Assembly (NCBI GenBank): GCA_040954595.2
Contig: CM082596.2
Span: forward strand, 7,440,001 to 7,504,000
DNA length: 64,000 nt
Direction of reading: 5' to 3'
Origin: Balanoglossus misakiensis
Lineage: Eukaryota; Hemichordata
Shown: positions 1 through 11,638 of the stretch, one piece after another
How positions within the stretch are numbered: the stretch's first letter is position 1
Layout: every line of letters begins with the position of its first letter
The notes under the pieces: generated by a model
The model's database searches: none
What the model was told of the DNA's origin: nothing
The model's input: only the letters and a program-made list of their open reading frames with translations
Position numbers and translations under genes: made by a program

Positions 1-69
1 AACGACTACGAACGTACAGACACCAACAAGTGCCTGTAGTAATCGAATGATATTAGTACATGTACCTCG

Positions 70-262
70 CTAAAGAAACGGTCACCTATGGAAATTTAGC
101 TACAGTTACTATGGCAAACTTGAGATCTAGCCAATCACGGATTTTCAGTGGGTGGCACACCCGAAAAATAGAGCGCCACCATCTGTTCTTTAGAACCCTC
201 AAATACGCCATTTCAGCCATATATGGCTGTATGTAAATTGGAGGTGACTGTATACCTTTATT
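70..262 (-). mobile_element. TTAA-type MITE, family 1, copy 1
   Basis: This is a roughly 190-bp element whose ends are degenerate versions of TTAAAGGTATACGGTCACCT. It is the reverse-complement orientation of the copies at 18270, 21866 and 61911, with closely similar interior sequence. The flanking TTAA is decayed (CTAAAG on the left, CTTTATT on the right), so this is an older copy. It has no coding capacity; the short open frame across it is a recurring artefact of the repeat. Confidence 0.8.
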
Positions 263-280
263 ATGTCTCAGCGCGTACAT

Positions 281-2873
281 GAAAGAACACGCACCACTCT
301 AACATACAAGCAGTTTTAAATTCTGTATAACATCCGCCTCTCATTAAAGAGGAACGACACCCACAATTTTGGGCTTCAAAGTCCAAACCGGGTGTCAAAA
401 ACGGCAACGTTCCGATGGGTTAATTCACTTTCACTTCCTGCGCAAGCAGAAGACGCGAGTTGAAAATACTACTGTGACGTCAGCAACTTGCGTTGCAGTC
501 GACGCGCAGGGCTCTTACACGTTCGACGTGTCATTTCCAATAAACAGACACATTTTGCGCGGATCTGACATGGCGAAATGTCAAGTTCATGACTTTAAAA
601 ACATATTCGGAAAATCGACGGGGATAAGTTTCTTTCAAAGGCAATGCTCTACGTGTATTGTATTTGTCGATGCGTGCAGACATAGACCCTGCAATGTCCA
701 AGATGCCATGCATGTCGACGTTTATGAACAAACCGTAAGGCCTATACAAAGTTGTTCTAACTGCCGCTGATAATAATAAACGTACCGTTTTAAATCCTTC
801 CTGCACGTTTTTTGGTACACGTATTTGGGTTTAATTTCCATTTATTGACGATCGCATAGTTATCAAATGAAAGCAACTAAAAAGGGCAGTTTTAATACAT
901 TTCAAGAGACGAAACATGCATAATAACTATGGTATTGGCTTCCATTATACTACGGACGTACTACACCTGGAGAGCAGGACGATGCACCTTCGTTCTCTTC
1001 AACTCCATAAAAGGTGACAAAGTATTTTTGTAAGAAAAGTGGTTCGAAAAGGTGACAACGAGGGAGAGACAACAAGGGAGTTTCACCCATGGAGTGTCTA
1101 TGGTTTCACTGAAACCACACCAAGTGTAAGCCTTGACAAACGGGACACATCGGAGATCAGAACTGCATGAACTTTTGTCCTCTGTAAAATTCAGTCGCTT
1201 GGTCGTAGAAGGGAATCTCTGGTTCAAAATTGTAGCCTACTACCCGAGAATATGTTGCCATGCTAACGTCGTCGGTCGCGTGAGTGCAGGCGTGTATAAG
1301 CATAGGCTCGCTCCAACGCGTCGGCAGCGGACAACAGTTGCTGACGTCACTCACTTCCGGGTTCGCGCAGTTTTTGGCTGGCTGTAGCTCTGTTATGCGT
1401 AAGTGAAAGTGAATGAAACCAACGTTTTTCATAGTACTTTTTAATCGCATTTCGCCGAATTGGCTCAAAAACGGATCACAACGTTCCACTTTAAATTAGA
1501 GCGGCGGGTACGAACTCAATCTTTTAAGTTCGTCCTTGTACATGTAATGTAATCACCAGTTCGTGTTCACCAGATAATTCCAACAGATCTGCACCATACA
1601 CACATGTCATCATCGCTCTTATAACGCGGCCACATAAAAATATCATCAATATAGATATCGCCTTTTGAAGTCGCTGCCAAACAAACAACTACCAGTGAAA
1701 ATTTCAGTTTAGGACAATTTTTCGGTCGAATTCTTAGAAACCCGTGTGTGTGGGGGGGGGGGGGGCTTTGAGCCCACATTGGCTGACTTAAGTCGGAATC
1801 AAACGTGCTACAGTCGCCTTATTGATTTTTAAAAAATGCCTGTTTTCGCTCTTTTTTACACGCGTTCTCAGTGTGAGCGCGGGGTCGCTTACATGAGAAG
1901 GCCCACCACTCGGTCGGTCTGTGAAGTGCGTCGAAAACAAATAACCACGGTTCAAAACTACACACGGAATAATACGTGCCACGTGTGGGGCGTCCGAGAA
2001 ACCTCCAGAAAGTCATGAAGGAACGAAATGTATACGCCGCACCGCCCTTTCCATGTCTTTCACTCGAACACATATGTAGATCTCGTCGAACGCGAAATCT
2101 TGTCGAAGTGCTTTAATGATCAGACAAAGGACGCCGAAGAAGTATCCCTTTCTCAAGGAAATTCGCCATTTTTGCGACAGATGCCAAGAAAGTAAGAAAA
2201 TTGCAGTATGACCCTCAAACCGCCCAGAAATTTAAAAAGAATCATTTATATGTAATATCTTGCAAAACTTCCGTATTATCTTTTATCTTCAGTATTGACA
2301 TACATCACTCAAATGAGGATCATGCCATTTAAAATGATTCAAACTACTTTAAAATAAATTATTGATCTTTGGGTATCAGAAAGTAAAAGCTCTTTAGAGT
2401 GTGTCCCAGTTGTTTACAACACAGGCATGTGTTAATATCGACAATGCCATATGAAACCACACAAAGGGATCTTAATTTGATTACTAGCCTAACTGTATTT
2501 CCCCTTTTTAACAGAAATATCAAATTTCATAGTGATGCGAAGAAAATAGAAAGACAACATGGTAACGGACAGTATACAATTGCAAAATTTCACTACATCT
2601 GTTTAGTTCGTCATCAAAAGTGTTGTTGATTTGTCTCGTAAAAGACTATATTGTTGTCAGTGGTACATGCAGAATAGAGAACTCAATAGGAGCGAGTATT
2701 CATATCGACATTTTTGAGTTTCGTGACAAAGAGATCCCGTTATATCTTGTAAACATTCTGGCCGTGTGGCGAGCACAAAATTTGACTGTATAAGACAGTG
2801 ACAGACCGAGAGTGGTGAAATACTGGCATATTTTTTCTGTTAATGCGCATGCGCGCTAACCCGAAAAAGTCGG
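281..2873. other. No gene seen; diverged inverted repeat
   Basis: No open frame here looks like a real exon. Bases about 370-520 and 1300-1480 are diverged inverted copies. Both contain TTCACTTTCACTT followed some 50-60 bases later by GTGACGTCAGCAACT, one on each strand. This may be the remains of a transposon of about 1.1 kb. A poly-G run lies near 1750-1764. Confidence 0.5.
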
Positions 2874-3227
2874 TTAAAGGGACAAAGTCTCTCTCGCTGC
2901 CCTTTTTTCCATTATTTATGTTTGATACAAGACATTGTTTATGTTAATGTACATGTGGATATATAGTGAATCAATGATCAACCACACAAAACTTCCATCC
3001 CACTTGTATGATATGAGAGCAAAAACTCGCCCAAAATGAATAAATGGTAAAGAACGATTATTCATTTTGGCGAGTTATTCACTCTCCCGTCTATAAGAGG
3101 GATGGAAGTTGTGTGTGGTTGAACGTTCATTCACTATTTATCCACATGTAGAATAACAAACGGTGTCTTGTATCAGATATAATTAATGGAAAAAAAGGGC
3201 AGCGAGGGAGAGACTTTGTCCCTTTAA
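2874..3227. mobile_element. Long-TIR fold-back MITE, family 2
   Basis: This 354-bp element is almost entirely an inverted repeat. It starts TTAAAGGGACAAAGTCTCTC and ends with the reverse complement, closing on TTAA. The arms, about 150 bp each, carry matching blocks (TTTGATACAAGACA, the CTTCCATCCC block and the CCACATGTAG block in opposite orientation) around a short centre. TTAA at both ends fits target duplication by a piggyBac- or Kolobok-type transposase. No open frame is present. Confidence 0.85.
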
Positions 3228-5952
3228 GAGATGACGTTACCCTTTCGCTAAAGTCGGATCTGGGACGCGACAGAGTCGGGCTGTTTCCGCCCCTCATAAA
3301 TTCTCAGAACAAAAGCTCGCCGACATCACGTCGTATTATGTGTACAGCTATAAAAATGGGATATCGCTTGGATATATGTCATTAAGTACATCTAAAATTA
3401 AAAGACGTTGACAATCTTGAAGGTGGAAGGCGCTCAAATTTTCTGGGTGGCACTATGAAATATTAAATAACATAAATTGACTTATTGTCATTTCCGATCG
3501 CCATATTGTTACCGCGGCGGTATTTAGTTTACTGTCGACAAAGCCAACTCTCAGCCCAGCTGCAGAAAACACTGTAATTAAACCATTTTAATTTCAGTGC
3601 CTGCAATGATCAGTTTGCAAACGATGCAGTTAACATTGCATTGTTTGTGGTATCATCGATATTAAAATGATCAAGTGTTCTATGTTAAAACAGGGATCGG
3701 CGGGGAAGCAATGCATTATATATTGGGCGCGCGCCGGTGACCAATAAAACCGTCTTCTTTTTCAACGCAAATATGACGTCACGTCAAGCTATACACGACA
3801 GTATTTTTCATCTTTGCCGTGACTTTGAACCTAATGGAGGGGGGGGGGGGCAGGGCCCCATTTTGTACACAAAAACTAAAGTAATTTCCTTAAAGTTAAT
3901 AAAGATGCTATCTTTTGGTATTATTGTGGTCATTTCTTCAACAAAATATGCGGAATGTTGGATTCTGGGAATTGCGCTCACGCCCTTGCGCAAATACAAC
4001 ATTTAATGGTACCTACGTGCAATTATTCCAGTCTGCGAGTAGGTGTCAGTCCGGGTGTGTCAGTTGAGCTGTGATCACAGGCCTTTCGGTATTTTTAGCA
4101 TCAACTGGGGGATGAAACGCGTATCTGTGGCTTTGGGAACAGAAGAACATCCGTAATATCCTGCGTGAGACAAAAATAGAGATTTCAGTGTCAAAAGGCA
4201 GGGCTTTGACCGCGCGGCACAATGAACAAAATATTTCAACATCTGTCACCTGGTCGGCTGGTACAAAGCGCGACTGATAATGAAATACTCTGACAAAAAA
4301 GACCCGCCTTGTTTGTTTTTGTTTCTGTTCGGTCGTCTATCAAACTTAGTGTCAGTTGCCACAAAGTTGTAATAACATTTACAACGCAGTCTGCACTGTT
4401 TCACCACACACACACACACGCGCGCAAACGGCAAAATGTCACGTTTAATGTTGTCATAGAAACAAGACACTCAGGCGAGACTGTCCGTAAGTTATTGAGT
4501 GTAACGGTCTCTTCTCGCGCAGAAAAGTGGATTGTGCCTTTAAATCCCGGGCGACTGAAATTCCTCAAGCATTGCATTGTTTCGGCGAACTGCCGTAAGC
4601 AAGGCTTAGCCCGGAGTTTAAACAGGTGTCCTGACTGTTAGAGCCATTCGCCGAGAAGGAAACGGTTGCCTTCCTACGACGGGACTCCAGGTATGCGGAG
4701 GTATACGTTATAGTGTTGACATAACCATAAGGTCGACCTAGTACCTCCTTCATACTCAAGCGCCAACATGAGCGATCTCAATTTTCCCCATGTCGAAAAA
4801 TTCTCTCGACATTTTTATTCTCCAATAGATCTTATCTGCAAGACAGTCCTTTCAAGGGCGAAATCGCGCATTTTAGTGCAAGTCTCGTTCGCGGTCGGTT
4901 TGTGGAGTGGGTCTCTAACTCAAACACATGTTCAACAGCTGTGAGATACATAGTTTTGAAAACAGAACGCAAATCACAATAGCGTCGACATAAATCCGGC
5001 GAACATGCACGGCACTGCTCACGGAGCGTAGCTGCGATGCGAGAGCTAAGACCGAATAAGCAAGACGGACAATGTTGCTACGATCCCGCACCAATATATT
5101 GATCCGAGAAACGATGACCCGAACTCGACGTGGTCTTAAAGAAAACAATGAAATAAATTCGGAGGCAAGATTGATGGAAAGAAATCTGACAATACAAAAC
5201 TTTGCCCAAGTCATACATGTGCCGCGGTATGCGCAGCGGTTTTAAGACAAGAAAAGCTTTGCATTTTCCATAATGATCAGGAGTGCCGGAATCTCTAACG
5301 CCATGCTGACAACTGTAATGCGCCCGGTGACGCTCTGGGGCGAGGCGTGCGACGATTCAACACCTTCCTTAGCTTTCAATCACCCATTTTCTTCAATTTC
5401 AAACTGACAGCCTTTTTCACTTCCCCAGTCACAGCGCTTCATGTGCAGCCATGGCAACAATCGTATGTTTTCTGTCGAATATTGGAATTCCAAGACTCGA
5501 CGGGAAGGGGAGTTTTATAAAGAGCAGTGCTACAGAAGTACATGTACAGTGAAAATAGCGCGCAAGCTCGCACGTTTCCTTCACTCGGTGTCCCCCCAAA
5601 AGCCAGACGCGCGAGGATAGCCAAAACAAGGCACTTGAAGTCTCGCGTGATCTGTCCCACTTTGTTTGAAAGGACTTGGCCAGACATTTAAATCACTTGG
5701 TCAGGCCATACGGAAATTTACGACAGAGTATTATCATTTTCAGCGGTGTGCGTCACGCGCCAGTTTCGTCGTGAAGGGCCAATAAAAAACTCGGTGGAAT
5801 ACTGGGTCTTGCTTGGATAAATTATTCACAGGGATATGAAATTGATTTACGGCAGAAAATAACGCGAACTCAAGCATCAGACTCATATATTGACAATGTG
5901 ACAATAAAACTCGGGGCTCGGTACGTGCCTTCGTGCATCTCTATGTACTATT
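3228..5952. other. No gene recognised
   Basis: Several open frames of 60-110 codons occur on both strands, but none has recognisable domains, splice-site support or family resemblance. A poly-G run lies at about 3839-3850 and a short CA tract near 4405-4420. I see no RNA gene. Confidence 0.4.
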
Positions 5953-6058
5953 ATGTATGTATGTACTTACGTTGTATGTATGTATGTATGTATGTATGTA
6001 TGTATGTATGTATGTATGTATGTATGTATGTATGTATGTATGTATGTATGTATGTATG

Positions 6059-6089
<31 letters not shown>

Positions 6090-6249
6090 CTATGTAACTA
6101 TGTATGTATGTATGTATGTATGTATGTATGTATGTATGTATGTATGTATGTATGTAGGTATGTATGTATGTATGTATGTATGTATGTATGTATGTATGTA
6201 TGTATGTATGTATGTACATGTCTATCTATCCAATCTATCTATCTATACA

Positions 6250-6286
<37 letters not shown>

Positions 6287-6292
6287 TTGTCT
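5953..6292 (+). repeat. (ATGT)n microsatellite followed by (CTAT)/(CTGT) tract
   Basis: About 265 bp of near-perfect ATGT units runs to about 6216, with a few interruptions (GTAACTATGTAAC near 6085; GTAGG near 6156). It then passes into TCTATC and CTGT units to about 6292. The apparent MYVC/TYIH open frames on both strands are products of the repeat and should not be annotated as genes. Confidence 0.97.
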
Positions 6293-8814
6293 ATTCATAT
6301 GCTGCCTGTAAGTCTAACCATGCTAACTGACCATCCATGGCGCTACACGCAGAGAACAGTTCCACGATGTATGTAGAGGAACTATTCGCGGCCCGTGTGC
6401 AGTGTGACCTGCATATCTGTGTCATCTCAATACTTATAAAATATGGCAATTCGTGTTATCAGAGGTAAACAAGACTTCACACGTTTCCGAGTTTTTAGAC
6501 AAGATAAAGGTTACCTATGAACAATAATATAAATGTAAATGAGTCGAAACTCGATGAACCGGCAAACTTTGCTGATACTGACCTACCGACAAAGGCACAC
6601 AGCTTGTAAAGTGACATTGTCGGCTAAAAGTACGAACAACTATTATTCAGATGTACGTTTATAAGTTTGTTATCGTTGATAGTCGAGTTGTCCGGCCAGC
6701 TGGATAAGATGAAATCCAACCATTTATCAAACAAACGTCTAATCAGTTATCTAACAACCAAACAATTGTTTAATTAAACATTTATTTCATAACCTGGCTG
6801 CCAAGATAACCGATACCAGCGGTTTCGGGCGATATTACAAAACATCGAACTTCGTGCGAGGTACTACATGTAGGTCCCCGCTACATGTTACGATGTGCAT
6901 ATCGGATTCCTTTCGCTCCGCTCACCTTCAAGGAGTTGCGCGCTGCGCATTGATACATGTATATAGTGTACACAGCACAATATGTGGTGTGACAACTACA
7001 ATAGTCACGGACAACGAGGTCCAATGTCTATACGTGCAAGAAAACATATACGTGTGTGCGACCACCAGGCTTACGTTCTACGCCTACCTATACGAAGACA
7101 TAATGTTCATACCTTTTCTCAATCGTCCGGGAAACACGCCTTAAATCTTACGACCGACTGTCCTGGACGTTCCCTTCCTCAGCAGATCCGTGCACAGGAC
7201 CAACTCTGCGGTGCGGTGTGTGCATGCGACGGACAGAAACGCGCAGACGACCGACGTGGCTTGTTGTCTGTCACCCTTCGGTGGAACATGAAATGGGCGG
7301 AGTTTTCCCGCCGTCTATATTGTCATGCTAAATGAATAGTAAGTCGCGCATGCGCGGCGTGGGGACGTCAACGGATGCCGACTGGACGTATCGTTCAGTT
7401 CTTTATAGGTGGGCCGGCCGGGCCGGACGTTCCACAACAACGAACTGCCAAGTTTATACAAAGAATTGCGAAAACAAAAGCAGGAATTCCAGCCATACGG
7501 TGTGTACACCGGCTATATGTAGGCCTTTACACCGGCATTTGAAACCCAGAGAGCGCCCACTTATGCGAACATGTTTTCCGTGAGATGACCTTTGACATCT
7601 CTCAACGGCGGTAGAGCCGGGCGAGTGGCATACGCAACATTTTAAACACATGTTCTCAGATCGGATTACCCCGCCCATTAAAATTAGAAAATTGCTTTAA
7701 TTTAGAAAAAACAGTCGCGAAACTGAATGATATTATTCCACAGACTGGTATTTTTTGTAAAACTGCAACAAGTAAAACTCCTGAAAAGTACAGTTCTAGA
7801 TAAGAAGTCAACTTAACTTTTGTAAAAAAAATGTGCAGCTACAAAACTTCACGCAATCCACTACCTTTTTCAGGGTGTATCCACACACATCAGATCTGTC
7901 CATGAGAAACTAAGACTGCATTTCACTTAGTGCAATAAATCTCCCCCATGGCAAACACTTTCCACGGCGTTTCCCACACTTAAACTACACCCGAAGAAAA
8001 ATTGATTTTTCGAGATTTATTAGCGTACGCTGAGCAGTATTTTCCCTGAAACAAATTGTTGCCCGTTCCTTTTCTATTTCATCTATCGACTTGTAAAACC
8101 GGCTGGAGAGGGTTTAATTTATAGCCATCAGCAATAACATCGGTGCGGTATGCTGTTGGATTGCAATGTTCCTGGCATCAGAATCATGAACGCGTTTACA
8201 GTCGACCTTTGGGGGTCTTGATTTATCGTAAACTAACAGTATAAATAGAACATGGCTCAAGACACAACTTGTGTAAAATGCCCCCCCCCCCCCTCACATA
8301 CATATATCCTTCAAATGTATAAGCCAGCGGCGGTTTTCGCTTGGTTAGGACCGACTGGTTGAGTCAAGGTAGGCGCGTCTCTAAGAAATGCGTGGCAACG
8401 ATCAGATATTTACCCCCCCCCCCCTTCTAAGTAATACACGAAAGCATAGCCCCTGCAACTCTCATTTTGGACTATTTTGGGGGTATACCGGTATTTTTCC
8501 CATGTATCAACTCAATTTTCTTGTTATGGATAGCTTTATGAAATGTTCCGTCTTTAGCTTCTCAACAAAGCCTGTACATGAGTAACCGCCATAGTTGTTG
8601 CTGACAACCTGAACGAATTCAAGTCCGGGCTTGAATTCAATTTTCAACAATAGCAAGTTACTGGGGATTTACATTGTAAAACATGCATCTACTAGGAACA
8701 AGTTTCGATGTGTGGCCAGCAATCTCGTATGTCACCACGCCCTTATTTCTGTTGTATCACAAAGCCACCTTTGACCCTTAGTGGGCAGATATATGAAGCT
8801 ATGGCCGTAATAAA
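6293..8814. other. No gene recognised
   Basis: Open frames at 6854-7335 and 7454-7678 have no recognisable domain or convincing splice context. Poly-C runs lie at about 8280-8293 and 8414-8424. A short perfect inverted repeat, GAATTCAAG/CTTGAATTC with a 6-nt centre, lies at about 8615-8638. Confidence 0.4.
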
Positions 8815-9005
8815 TTAAAGGGACAAAGTCTCTCTCTCTCTCGCTGCCCTTTTCCCATTAATTATGTTTGATACAAGACACCGTTGTATATGTAGTGAAT
8901 GAACGTTCAACCACACACAACTTCCATCCCGCCTGTATGATATGAGAGTTAAAATCTCGACAAATTGAATAAACGGTAGAGACCGATTATTCATTTGGGC
9001 GAGGG
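8815..9005 (+). mobile_element. Family 2 MITE, single arm
   Basis: It begins TTAAAGGGACAAAGTCTC and continues through the same TTTGATACAAGACACCG and CTTCCATCCC blocks as the 2874-3227 element, up to the central ATTCATTTGGGCGAG. The second arm is missing. This is a truncated copy or a solo arm. Confidence 0.8.
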
Positions 9006-10313
9006 TTTTTTTTTAAATTGTAGTATGTTTGTAACAACCAGACGGGGCCGAAAAACTATTTTCATAAAATAGTGCAGTCTGTACAAATATAATGAGAAGA
9101 TTTCCTGTAAAGGCGTTTTTTTTGTCAAATGCAGAAGTGTGAAACTAACATACAGTCCGGTTTCTATATTTTGTCAACGGTACTACCGTTTTTGTCCTTA
9201 TGTTAGATATCATGTATTTAAGATGGCGACGAGTAATCTGACACAGCCTATTAATGTGATCTTTGTGTTTATCGATGAGAGAGCCAATAGCCGCATTTCA
9301 CGGTTTCTTCCGGCGAAAAAGTAAACTCGACCTCAAGATTTGTATATTCTTATTGGGAAAGGGTTCATGTGTGTGGGCTCTAGATAGTGTTCGCGTGTGT
9401 TTCCGCTCCATAAGCTGATCTTTAGTTCGCGGACCTGGCCGATTAATCCCAAAGAAACTCCTTTGTCAGACGGGGGCTTCCGGCTTCGGCGATCACCGTA
9501 GACAGCCCCGGGGATAATTCGCTCCATTTAAGGTCACCTTCGGGTCAAATTTCACGAGGTGTTTTCCATATCGCATGACGTTCTCATTTGAATAAGTGGT
9601 ATTTGTTTATAAATGGGGTAAAGCGGCACAGACCACACAGCCTTCCGCGCGCAAAAAAACATGTTTATTTGTTTATTTATCCGTGTCCCATTTGTTTATC
9701 CGTGTCCCGGAGCCCAGTTGATCGAATTCGAAATTTGTGTGGCTGTCGGCAGTCACGGACAGAGAGAAAAATCTCTTTTTGTCCAAGCATCCATATATTA
9801 AACCTCGCAGCGTTTAAATAGATTGCATGCGCGATGCAAAATTTGACTGGGCATGTATAAGTCGGTTTCCCCTGTCCAACCTCCCAGCACTCTTAATATT
9901 CGGCGACCGGGGCGTATCCCAAACTCCTGACTAAATTCTGAAGTTTTGTTTTCTCCGCGCCGACTGTTTCTGTACGGTCTGGCTGCGAGGTTTTTGGCCA
10001 TAGAAGGCACGACTGCCGCAAACCCAGGGTCGCCAATTGCCCGCTTTTCCACCGTGCTTGTAAAACACGTGTAAATCGATCACCACGCCCATCTTGTCAG
10101 CAGCTCGACCGACCTATTAATCCAAATAAAATATGACCCAGTCTCTTCTCGTGGTTTCGACTGACAACGTTTTAGTCAAATTAGTTCCCGCTACCCGCAG
10201 CTCTTCGCGTTTATTAGACAATCGGAAAATGAATGTCAAACAAACGACCTTCTTCGGTAGCGACAGAGTCTATTTTGGGAACCTGTTGCCAGGTAACATG
10301 ACGTTGAGCTCAC
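9006..10313. other. No gene recognised; possible downstream exons not found
   Basis: If the membrane-protein exons at 10314-11638 belong to a longer gene, its third and later exons should lie here or further left on the minus strand, beginning in phase 1. I looked for another hydrophobic exon with matching splice sites and did not find a convincing one. Confidence 0.3.
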
Positions 10314-11638
10314 CTACAAATGTCAGAATAAAGGCCATGTCAAACATTAACATGATTAATGCCACCAATATTATACATAGCGCGGGTGTGATATTGATAT
10401 TTAATCGTGCAAACTGCAGACATATTCTGACGAACGGAAAATTGAGAAAGAACAATATCAATCGGCGATACTATGCCATGATAACAGTTAGAAACTGGAG
10501 AGCCAGAAAAAATGTCTTAAAGTTTATTCGCATATTGCCGACCCATAACGGGCCACTTTGTTAAAATAAATGAAACGTCTCAATATGCAATATTGTGCGT
10601 TTTGAGCCAAGATTTTTCTCTCCTACTTTTAAATTAAAGGCACCTTACTCTCTCCCTGTCCTCTGAATGTGTCAATTGGTCTTTATTACTTTTCCTACAG
10701 TCAAACTTGTCTATAGCGGCTAGTCAAGGGACTTTCTTAAACTGGTATTTATAGACAGGTGGCCTTGATAAACATGGTAATTGCACAGGGACTACATGTA
10801 TAAGAAAGTGGCCACTATATATACTAGGTGGCCACTGACACAGGTTTGACTGTCTATACTAATAAGTAAACTTTCCTGATAGACATATGGAAAAATTATG
10901 AAATATATAGTTGACGTATCCCTGGTTCAATAAAGCTTGCCTTTTGTCATCAGCAATTGGACATAGTGTATCACATATGTTGGTATCCCTACTAACATAT
11001 ATATAGCCCGTTAACCTATATTTACAACCGTTACATTGCAAGTCACAGCGCGCTTGTAAATGAGGTAGACTTTAGAAAGTATCACTTACGTTTATGCTAT
11101 TTTCATCAGTCACGTAACGCCCCCGAGTTTAGATCATGAAATTGCAACCCGAAACTAATTCTTGGGCCGCAACCCAATAAATTTATCGGTACGTGTACTC
11201 TCAAATTCAGACAGCTAATTTCTTGCGCGAGCGTAATATGCAAGCCCATGTTACACGATTCTTGTCTTACTGGGCACATGTCATTGAAGGGTGAAAGTAC
11301 ATGTAGTAAAGCCATCAGGAGAAAATATGGCTGTTTAGGCTTCTAAATGGCTTTTTGCCGTGTTTCTATCCAACAGGTACTCTTGTTTTATACACCACTG
11401 TCTGAAAAATTGGGGTGGAGGCTCAGTTATTGTGAGATTCTCACAAAAGTATATCATCGAGCTTAGCGTCGAACTCCAGGTGAACTTTTTTCTCCGCGTT
11501 GCATACTAAAAGTAGTACGCCCCCAGCGACTAGTAAAGTACACAACACTACAGTAAAATAAACACAAAGGACGTTGAAATATTTCAAAAATTGGCATGTT
11601 TGTTTTCGGTATGGTATGGTTGTGAGGGTTGACGCCAT
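10314..11638 (-). CDS. Partial multi-pass membrane protein, tetraspanin-like
   Basis: Two exons fit together. Exon 1 is 11638-11445, starting MASTLTTIPYRK and ending in a GTGAGA donor, phase 2. Exon 2 is 10426-10314, after a CGTTCGTCAG acceptor and before a GTGAGC donor, phase 1. Joining them preserves the frame. Exon 1 has a CQFLKYFN motif just before a long hydrophobic segment (about residues 22-46), followed by a short polar loop (KKVHLEFDAKLDD). Exon 2 adds a second segment, ALCIILVALIMLMFDMAFIL. A cytosolic N-terminus, a C..[FL]KY.FN entry into TM1 and a 25-30 residue first loop are typical of tetraspanins. The second segment lacks the usual glycines and the CCG-bearing loop was not found. 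The protein is therefore incomplete and the family call is tentative; another multi-pass protein is possible. Confidence 0.4.
10698..10852. mobile_element. CAGTCAAACCTGT MITE, family 3
   Basis: The terminal inverted repeats are CAGTCAAACTTGT and ACAGGTTTGACTG. The interior shares the GGCCACT, GTCAAGGGACTTTC and GTGGCCTT blocks with the copies at 19887 and 54236. It lies in the intron between the two membrane-protein exons. There is no coding capacity. Confidence 0.8.

Noticed and set aside
5898-6376. Long MYVC/TYIH open frames
   Set aside because: They are translations of the ATGT/CTGT microsatellite on both strands.
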